26,413 nt of DNA, from assembly GCA_036262095.1 (NCBI GenBank), contig DATAJQ010000059.1, forward strand, positions 1 through 26,413. Direction: 5' to 3'. The DNA is from Terrimonas_A sp036262095 (GTDB lineage: Bacteria; Bacteroidota; Bacteroidia; Chitinophagales; Chitinophagaceae). The notes below the pieces were generated by a model. The model saw only the letters and a list, made by a program, of their open reading frames with translations, searched no databases and had not been told where the DNA came from. Both the position numbers and the translations under genes were made by a program. Shown here piece after piece: positions 21,977 through 26,413 of this stretch; within the stretch, counting starts at the first letter, position 1, and each line of letters opens with the position of its first letter.

Positions 21977-22924
21977 TTACGCTTGCTTCAGATTTTCCAG
22001 CATGTCCTTTATCATCGCATCAAGATCATATTCTTCTCTCCAACCCCAGTCTTTCCGGGCTGTAGAATCATCAATGCTTTGCGGCCAGCTATCAGCAATA
22101 GCCTGGCGGTAATCAGGCTCGTAGCTGATCGTAAATTCAGGAATATGTTTTTTTATCCCCGCCGCTATTTCTTTGGGAGAAAAACTCATGGAAGAAAGAT
22201 TGTATGAAGTCCGCACAGTTATCTTATTTGCCGGTGCTTCCATCAGTTCAATTGTTGCCCGGATCGCATCAGGCATATACATCATCGGCAAATAAGTATC
22301 TTCTTTCAAAAAGCATTTATACTTTTTCTCTTCCAGCGCTTCATGAAATATCTCCACCGCATAATCGGTGGTGCCGCCACCCGGGGCGGATTTATAAGAG
22401 ATAAGACCGGGGTAACGGAGGCTTCTTACATCCACCCCAAAACGCTGGAAATAGTAATTGCACCAGAACTCACCTGCATATTTACTGATACCATACACCG
22501 TAGTTGGTTCAATAATGGTTTGCTGAGGACAGTTTTGCTTGGGGGATGTTGGCCCAAACACTGCAATGGAAGAAGGCCAGTACACTTTATGTATATTCTC
22601 TTCCCGGGCAATGTCCAGTACATTCAGCAAGCCTTGCATATTCAGGTGCCAGGCAAGATTAGGGTTCTTTTCACCCGTAGCAGAAAGAATGGCTGCCAGT
22701 AAATAGATCTGTGTAATATTCTGGCGGATCACCTGCACATGAAGCATTTCCTTATTCATCACATCCATACTCACATAAGGACCAGTTCCTTCCAGCAAAG
22801 GGTTTTGCTCTCTCAGATCGGAGGCGATCACGTTGTTGTTTCCATAAATTTTACGAAGAGCAAGTGTAAGTTCAACGCCAATCTGTCCGCTGGCGCCTAT
22901 GACAAGGATCTTTTCTTTTTGCAT
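21977..22924 (-). CDS. L-threonine 3-dehydrogenase, SDR (epimerase-like) type
   Basis: NAD-dependent oxidoreductase of the extended short-chain dehydrogenase family, 315 residues from the ATG at 22924 (MQKEKILVIG). It oxidises L-threonine to 2-amino-3-ketobutyrate, which Kbl splits to glycine and acetyl-CoA. The Rossmann motif GASGQIG is at 10-16; Ser118/119, Tyr144 and Lys148 (VYGISKYAG) form the SDR catalytic set. The stretch YPGLISYKSAPGGGTTDYAV (171-190) marks the threonine dehydrogenases known from Flavobacterium and from animals and trypanosomes, unlike the zinc-dependent E. coli Tdh. The open frame reaches 22996, but the added residues arise from an intergenic palindrome, so the shorter start is used. 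No kbl gene lies in the window. Confidence 0.9.
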   Translation of the reverse strand: MQKEKILVIGASGQIGVELTLALRKIYGNNNVIASDLREQNPLLEGTGPYVSMDVMNKEMLHVQVIRQNITQIYLLAAILSATGEKNPNLAWHLNMQGLLNVLDIAREENIHKVYWPSSIAVFGPTSPKQNCPQQTIIEPTTVYGISKYAGEFWCNYYFQRFGVDVRSLRYPGLISYKSAPGGGTTDYAVEIFHEALEEKKYKCFLKEDTYLPMMYMPDAIRATIELMEAPANKITVRTSYNLSSMSFSPKEIAAGIKKHIPEFTISYEPDYRQAIADSWPQSIDDSTARKDWGWREEYDLDAMIKDMLENLKQA

Positions 22925-22937
22925 TGAGCGAATTTGG

Positions 22938-23003
22938 GACAAAGATGGAAAGCCCCGCGTCAAATTCCAAATGGAATTTGTCGTACAGCTTTCCATCTTT
23001 GTC
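22938..23003. repeat. Nested symmetric palindrome between divergent tdh and kdsA
   Basis: Outer arms 22938-22953 and 22988-23003 are a perfect 16-bp inverted repeat (GACAAAGATGGAAAGC and its complement). Inner arms 22961-22969 and 22972-22980 are a perfect 9-bp repeat (CAAATTCCA) with an AA centre. The two spacers between inner and outer arms are both 7 bases, so the element is symmetric about one point. It fills most of the 104-base gap between the two start codons. The right outer arm contains TTTG at 22998-23001, a possible -33 element for kdsA. Confidence 0.93.
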
Positions 23004-23016
23004 GGAACTAACTCGC

Positions 23017-23024
23017 TACCTTTG
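23017..23024 (+). promoter_or_regulatory. -7 box for kdsA
   Basis: TACCTTTG is an exact TAnnTTTG match that ends four bases before the ATG at 23029. TTTG at 22998-23001 lies 15 bases upstream, shorter than the usual -33 spacing. The position implies a transcript with almost no leader. Confidence 0.55.
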
Positions 23025-23028
23025 CCCG

Positions 23029-23850
23029 ATGGAAAACTTTTTAAAGGACCTGGTGAAGGGTCAATCGTATGATGAAAACAATTTTTTTCTGATAGCAGGC
23101 CCTTGTGTGGTGGAAAGTGAGGAACTGGTGATGGAAGTAGCAGATAAAGTGTCAGGCTGGTGCCGCAACCTGGGCATTCCCTATATTTTCAAGTCCTCTT
23201 ACCGCAAGGCTAACCGTACCAGCGCTAACTCATTTACCGGTATCGGTGATGAAGCAGCGCTTGCCCTTGTAAAAAAGACAGGGGAAAAATATAAATTGCC
23301 TACCACTTCGGACATACATGCACATGAAGAAGCAGCCATAGCTGCCCAATATGTAGATATCCTGCAGATCCCTGCTTTTCTTTGCCGGCAAACAGACCTG
23401 TTGCATGCTGCGGGTGAAACAGGCAAGGTCGTGAATGTAAAAAAAGGACAATTTCTCAGCGGCCCTGCCATGAAATTTGCTGTCGAAAAGATCAGGCAAA
23501 CAGGCAATCAAAAGATCATTCTCACTGAAAGGGGGACCACATTCGGCTACCAGGACCTGGTAGTGGATTACCGTAATATTCCCTGGATGCAGGAGCATAA
23601 AACACCCGTTGTAATGGATGTTACCCATTCCCTGCAGCAACCCAATCAAACAAGCGGTATTACAGAAGGCAACCCGCAGTTGATCGCTACTATTGCAAAA
23701 GCTGCGATAGCTGCAGGTGCAAATGGACTCTTTATTGAAACCCATCCAGATCCCGCGAAAGCATTAAGCGATGGAGCAACAATGTTGAGGCTGGATTTGC
23801 TGGAAGGATTACTGGAACAACTAGTGAAACTGAAAAAAGCGCTTGTTTAA
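23029..23850 (+). CDS. kdsA: 3-deoxy-8-phosphooctulonate synthase (KDO-8-P synthase), metal-dependent class
   Basis: Cytoplasmic enzyme that condenses phosphoenolpyruvate with arabinose 5-phosphate to KDO 8-phosphate for lipopolysaccharide. From ATG 23029 (MENFLKDLVKG) it has 273 residues, near the family norm. Signatures are IAGPCVVES, FKSSYRKANRTSANSF, TSDIHAHEE, QIPAFLCRQTDLL, LTERGTTFGYQDLV and MDVTHSLQQP. The metal ligands of the Aquifex-type enzyme are present: Cys26, His200, Glu237 and Asp248; the metal-independent E. coli class has Asn in place of the Cys. The frame is open back to 22924, but that stretch is the palindrome and a promoter, not homologous protein. Its stop codon overlaps the convergent MFS stop by three bases. 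Confidence 0.96.
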   Translation: MENFLKDLVKGQSYDENNFFLIAGPCVVESEELVMEVADKVSGWCRNLGIPYIFKSSYRKANRTSANSFTGIGDEAALALVKKTGEKYKLPTTSDIHAHEEAAIAAQYVDILQIPAFLCRQTDLLHAAGETGKVVNVKKGQFLSGPAMKFAVEKIRQTGNQKIILTERGTTFGYQDLVVDYRNIPWMQEHKTPVVMDVTHSLQQPNQTSGITEGNPQLIATIAKAAIAAGANGLFIETHPDPAKALSDGATMLRLDLLEGLLEQLVKLKKALV

Positions 23851-25061
23851 GACCTCTTCCCTTTCATTCCAGGTAAAAAACCAGTGATAATACCTATCAA
23901 CGGCAGATAAGCACACACTTTAAATACATAGCCAATGCTGGTCATATCGGCCAGTTTTCCCAGCAATGCGGAGCCGAGCCCTCCCATACCGAATGCAAAG
24001 CCAAAGAACAGGCCTGCGATCATACCTACTTTACCCGGCACCAGTTCCTGCGCATACACCAGGATGGCAGAAAAGGCTGATGCAAGCACTACACCAATGA
24101 TTGCAGATAATACACCGGTCCAGAACAGGTTTGCATGCGGGAGCAATAAGGTAAATGGAGCTACACCAAGGATAGATATCCAGATAATATATTTCCGGCC
24201 AAACCGATCTCCAAGCGGCCCACCAAGTAAAGTGCCTGCTGCAACAGAACCCAGGAAGATGAACAGGTACAATTGTGATTGCTGCACAGTCAGGTGAAAC
24301 TTATCGATGAGATAAAAAGTGAAATAACTGCTCATGCTGGCCATATAAAAATACTTGGAGAAGATCAATACCAGCAGGATACCGATTGATACAACCACCC
24401 TGGACTTAGATAGCCCATTGTCAATAATTTCTCTGCTGCCTTTTTTAGCTGCACGTAAAATAAGATGCTCCTTATACCATACCGCTATTTTCGACAAAAC
24501 GATAATACCCAGCACAGCAGCAATACCAAACCAGATAACATTCGTTTGCCCATGCGGCACAATGATGATAGCCGCCAGCAAAGGGCCGATAGCACTGCCT
24601 GCATTTCCACCAAGTTGAAAAATAGATTGCGCCAGCCCTCGCTTACCACCCGATGCCAGATGTGCTACCCGTGATGCTTCCGGATGAAAAATAGATGAAC
24701 CGATCCCTATCAGCGCCACTGCCGCCAGTATCGCGATAAAACTGGTGGCCAGTGAAAGCGTTACAAGGCCTGCAAGCGTAAAGCCCATACCAATCGCCAG
24801 TGAATAGGGCCTGGGATATTTGTCGGTGTATTGTCCTACAAAAGGTTGTAATAAGGAAGCCGTGATCTGAAAAGTGAAGGTGATCAACCCGACCTGTGAA
24901 AATGTCAGATGCAGATTGCTCTTGATCAGCGGATAGATCGAGGGGATCACCGACTGCAACATATCATTCAGCAAATGAGCAAAACTGATCGTAAACAGGA
25001 TAGGGAAAACGGTAGTATTGACTACTTCCCTCGAGGAGGTAGTACTTGTTGTCGGGTTCAT
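23847..25061 (-). CDS. MFS transporter, fosmidomycin-resistance (Fsr) type
   Basis: Inner-membrane exporter of the major facilitator superfamily with 404 residues and about twelve hydrophobic segments. The Fsr-type features are the N-terminal helix SFAHLLNDMLQSVIPSIYPL, the TM2-3 loop GQYTDKYPRP, and GIGSSIFHPEASRVAHLASG after TM4, with a second-half GGPLGDRFGRKY loop. Family members export fosmidomycin and other small molecules, but many are of unknown substrate. It starts 29 bases after the FadR-type regulator, on the same strand, and is likely co-transcribed and controlled by it. Confidence 0.9.
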   Translation of the reverse strand: MNPTTSTTSSREVVNTTVFPILFTISFAHLLNDMLQSVIPSIYPLIKSNLHLTFSQVGLITFTFQITASLLQPFVGQYTDKYPRPYSLAIGMGFTLAGLVTLSLATSFIAILAAVALIGIGSSIFHPEASRVAHLASGGKRGLAQSIFQLGGNAGSAIGPLLAAIIIVPHGQTNVIWFGIAAVLGIIVLSKIAVWYKEHLILRAAKKGSREIIDNGLSKSRVVVSIGILLVLIFSKYFYMASMSSYFTFYLIDKFHLTVQQSQLYLFIFLGSVAAGTLLGGPLGDRFGRKYIIWISILGVAPFTLLLPHANLFWTGVLSAIIGVVLASAFSAILVYAQELVPGKVGMIAGLFFGFAFGMGGLGSALLGKLADMTSIGYVFKVCAYLPLIGIITGFLPGMKGKRS

Positions 25062-25090
25062 ACAAAGTGATTAGTGTGTTCTTCAATATT

Positions 25091-25756
25091 TCAGGCAGAA
25101 ATATGTCCATTAATGCGCGCAGCAAAATGCCAGGCACTCTTTGGATCTTTATCGATAATACTTTTTAATAACTTACTATGCAGTTGCATCGTTTCAATAA
25201 ACGGAGCTGTATCGGGGAACCGGCTCAGAAAATCATTCTTCATGCGCGTGGAAAACGATTTATACAGATCAGCCAGCACATCATTTCCCGAAGCTTCCGC
25301 AATAGCATTGTGAAAATTAATATCCGCATCCACACAACCCGCCACATCCTGCTCCCCTGCCGCTTTTTCCCTTGCATCGAAATACCGCTGCATTTTCTTC
25401 ACGTCTTTTGCCGTCCTGTTCAACGCGGCTTTCTCAGCGATCTTCATTTCCAGCAGTTGCCTCACCTCATTGATCTCTTTTACATCCCACCGTTTCAACC
25501 GTTGCGCCAGGGGCTCACCCACACCTGAATTGTCTTCCACAAAAGTGCCCACCCCCTGCTGCACACGCAGCAGACCAGAGTTGACCAATAATTTAATGGC
25601 TTCACGGATGGAAGAACGCCCTACCCCAAACTGCTGCATCAATGCTGGTTCTACTGGTAACTGATCCCCAACCTTATACTGGCCAGAGATGATCTTTTGC
25701 TGCAGCCGGGCCGCCACTTCATTGGCAAGCGAGCGGCGGACAATATTTTGCTCCAT
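25091..25756 (-). CDS. FadR-subfamily GntR transcriptional regulator (FCD domain)
   Basis: DNA-binding regulator of 221 residues from the ATG at 25756 (MEQNIVRRSL). The winged helix-turn-helix spans about 5-75 (VGDQLPVEPALMQQFGVGRS, then SIREAIKLLVNSGLLRV and GVGTFV). The C-terminal all-helical FCD ligand domain has the metal-binding acid and histidines in DADINFHNAIAEASGND, HSKLLKSI and the final HFAARINGH. Such proteins usually sense small carboxylates or sugar acids. The frame stays open to 25813, but that stretch holds a -7 box and a palindrome, so a later start is preferred; ATG 25762 is also possible. It precedes the MFS gene, its probable target, and may control itself through the palindrome at 25758-25770. 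Confidence 0.9.
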   Translation of the reverse strand: MEQNIVRRSLANEVAARLQQKIISGQYKVGDQLPVEPALMQQFGVGRSSIREAIKLLVNSGLLRVQQGVGTFVEDNSGVGEPLAQRLKRWDVKEINEVRQLLEMKIAEKAALNRTAKDVKKMQRYFDAREKAAGEQDVAGCVDADINFHNAIAEASGNDVLADLYKSFSTRMKNDFLSRFPDTAPFIETMQLHSKLLKSIIDKDPKSAWHFAARINGHISA

Positions 25757-25757
25757 A

Positions 25758-25770
25758 ATCATCAGATGAT
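25758..25770. promoter_or_regulatory. Palindrome at the regulator start, possible autoregulatory operator
   Basis: ATCATCAGATGAT is a 13-base palindrome (6-bp half-sites, 1-base centre) lying just upstream of the chosen ATG and downstream of the -7 box at 25780-25787. FadR-subfamily proteins bind short palindromes; this one does not follow the classic TNGTNNNACNA pattern. Confidence 0.4.
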
Positions 25771-25779
25771 ATGATGAAG

Positions 25780-25787
25780 TAAAGATA
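25780..25787 (-). promoter_or_regulatory. Candidate -7 box for the FadR-type regulator and MFS operon
   Basis: The minus strand reads TATCTTTA, one mismatch from TAnnTTTG, 23 bases before the ATG at 25756. Confidence 0.37.
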
Positions 25788-25813
25788 AGCGCGATATCCA
25801 TACCGCCCAACAA

Positions 25814-25859
25814 AAAGTAAAAGAGGCTGCCCCTTTGTGGAGACAGCCTCTTTTACTTT
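25814..25859 (-). terminator. Rho-independent terminator of the LolA-like gene
   Basis: Perfect 16-bp inverted repeat (arms 25814-25829 and 25844-25859, core AGAGGCTG) with a 14-base loop, 13 bases past the LolA-like stop codon. On the minus strand the second arm ends in a T-rich run, CTTTTTG. Confidence 0.88.
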
Positions 25860-25872
25860 GACGACCGTTGTA

Positions 25873-26413
25873 TCAGCGCAGATCAACTTCTTCCACGCCC
25901 GGGTACTTGCTCTTATCAAACGCAAACATATTGTCTGCTGCAGGCAAATTCGTTTTCATACTGGTAACAGTATAAGTGTAACGGTTGCCGCCATTCTCCA
26001 ACACTTTGGTGCTGTAAATTGTTTTAGCAGCTTTATCCACCTGCAGGTATACTTTATGGAATGCCTTGCCTTTATCAGTCGGGGTCATTTCAATTTCCTG
26101 CAATGTTTTAGCACCCATTTTCTTTTCACCATTCAAAAGATATAAGAAGTCTTTATCGTAAAAATTGGTAAATAATTTTTGAGGGGTGAGTGTACTGCCG
26201 GATGCATCGAGATTATTGATCGTTACTTCTTTGGCACTTTTATCATAACTCCAAACAGTTTTCCCGTCACAGAAGATCTCCTGGCTGCCAAAGTTCACCC
26301 TGTATTTTGTACCCTTCATGGTAATTGTGCCCGTCTTATTGGATTGTACTTTACCTTTTGCATCTTCCACTTTATAAGAAAAAGCCGCTTGCACGGAACT
26401 GAAGGTTTTGAAT
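25873..26413 (-). CDS. LolA-like outer-membrane lipoprotein carrier protein; 5' end missing
   Basis: C-terminal 179 residues of a LolA-family protein, the periplasmic chaperone that carries lipoproteins from LolCDE to the outer membrane. The frame continues off the window: the residues before the apparent GTG at 26394 (FKTFSSV) fit the family and lead into QAAFSYKVEDAKGKVQ. The alternating hydrophobic strands typical of the half-barrel are visible: GTITMKGTKYRVNFGSQEIF, DGKTVWSYDKSAKEVTI, YLLNGEKKMG and KAFHKVYLQVDK. The signal peptide is not in the window. It is closed by the terminator at 25814-25859. Some Bacteroidota LolA-like paralogues have other roles, so the exact function is not certain. 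Confidence 0.87.
   Translation of the reverse strand, partial: FKTFSSVQAAFSYKVEDAKGKVQSNKTGTITMKGTKYRVNFGSQEIFCDGKTVWSYDKSAKEVTINNLDASGSTLTPQKLFTNFYDKDFLYLLNGEKKMGAKTLQEIEMTPTDKGKAFHKVYLQVDKAAKTIYSTKVLENGGNRYTYTVTSMKTNLPAADNMFAFDKSKYPGVEEVDLR

Noticed and set aside
22925..22996. N-terminal extension of threonine dehydrogenase, and the matching extension of KdsA
   Set aside because: Both extensions translate the intergenic palindrome, which explains their similar FPSLS sequences; neither is homologous to family N-termini.
25021..25043. Imperfect hairpin near the start of the MFS gene
   Set aside because: It has 9-base arms with one mismatch within coding sequence; too weak to call an attenuator without conservation data.
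1..26413. CRISPR arrays, rRNA, tRNA, toxin-antitoxin or restriction genes
   Set aside because: I looked for spaced direct repeats, tRNA-like segments and the relevant protein motifs by eye and saw none; a tRNAscan or Infernal run was not possible.

Overview
The window is a gene-dense stretch of a Bacteroidota chromosome, most likely from the family Chitinophagaceae. The evidence is protein architecture and signals: carboxypeptidase-like regulatory domains, a type IX secretion C-terminal tail, an N-terminal segment like that of SusC receptors, SDR-type threonine dehydrogenase, Bacteroidota-style sigma/anti-sigma genes, few Shine-Dalgarno sequences, and several boxes matching the Bacteroidota -7 consensus TAnnTTTG. 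I see no prophage, insertion sequence, CRISPR array, rRNA or tRNA. Both ends cut through genes: the acyl-CoA carboxylase at the left and a LolA-like gene at the right are each missing their 5' ends.

Layout. 1-2807 (+): acyl-CoA carboxylase beta subunit, ribonuclease HI and a DUF71/Dph6-like PP-loop ATPase, closed by a strong bidirectional terminator. 2884-4891 (-): a DUF6580 membrane protein and mannose-6-phosphate isomerase, separated by a perfect 30-bp inverted repeat. 4935-7634: YraN nuclease-fold protein, a YkgJ-type cysteine cluster protein, an unrecognised lipoprotein and a XerD-type recombinase. 7731-12947 is the envelope and signalling block: a CxxC/carboxypeptidase-like/T9SS-tail protein, a von Willebrand A protein fused to a SusC-like N-terminus, then divergently an ECF sigma factor followed by a membrane protein joining an anti-sigma-like N-terminus, a carboxypeptidase-like domain and a TonB-like C-terminus. 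13158-13994: a DUF2911 protein. 14014-18555 (-): an apparent four-gene operon of a secreted PIG-L deacetylase, two very small membrane proteins (58 and 41 residues) and a sodium:solute symporter. 18850-21973 (+): gamma-glutamyltransferase lipoprotein, DUF1572 DinB-like protein, free methionine-R-sulfoxide reductase and acylphosphatase. 21977-23850: divergent threonine dehydrogenase and KdsA sharing a palindromic intergenic region. 23847-25756 (-): FadR-type regulator followed by a fosmidomycin-resistance-like MFS exporter. 25873-26413 (-): LolA-like protein.

Most genes are housekeeping or common accessory functions. The parts most worth a second look are the PIG-L/microprotein/microprotein/symporter operon, the sigma/anti-sigma-TonB locus with its neighbouring carboxypeptidase-like fusion proteins, the intergenic palindromes, and a recurring -7-like box ending exactly four bases before a start codon, which suggests leaderless transcripts. 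I found nothing I can defend as a wholly new defence or mobile system.
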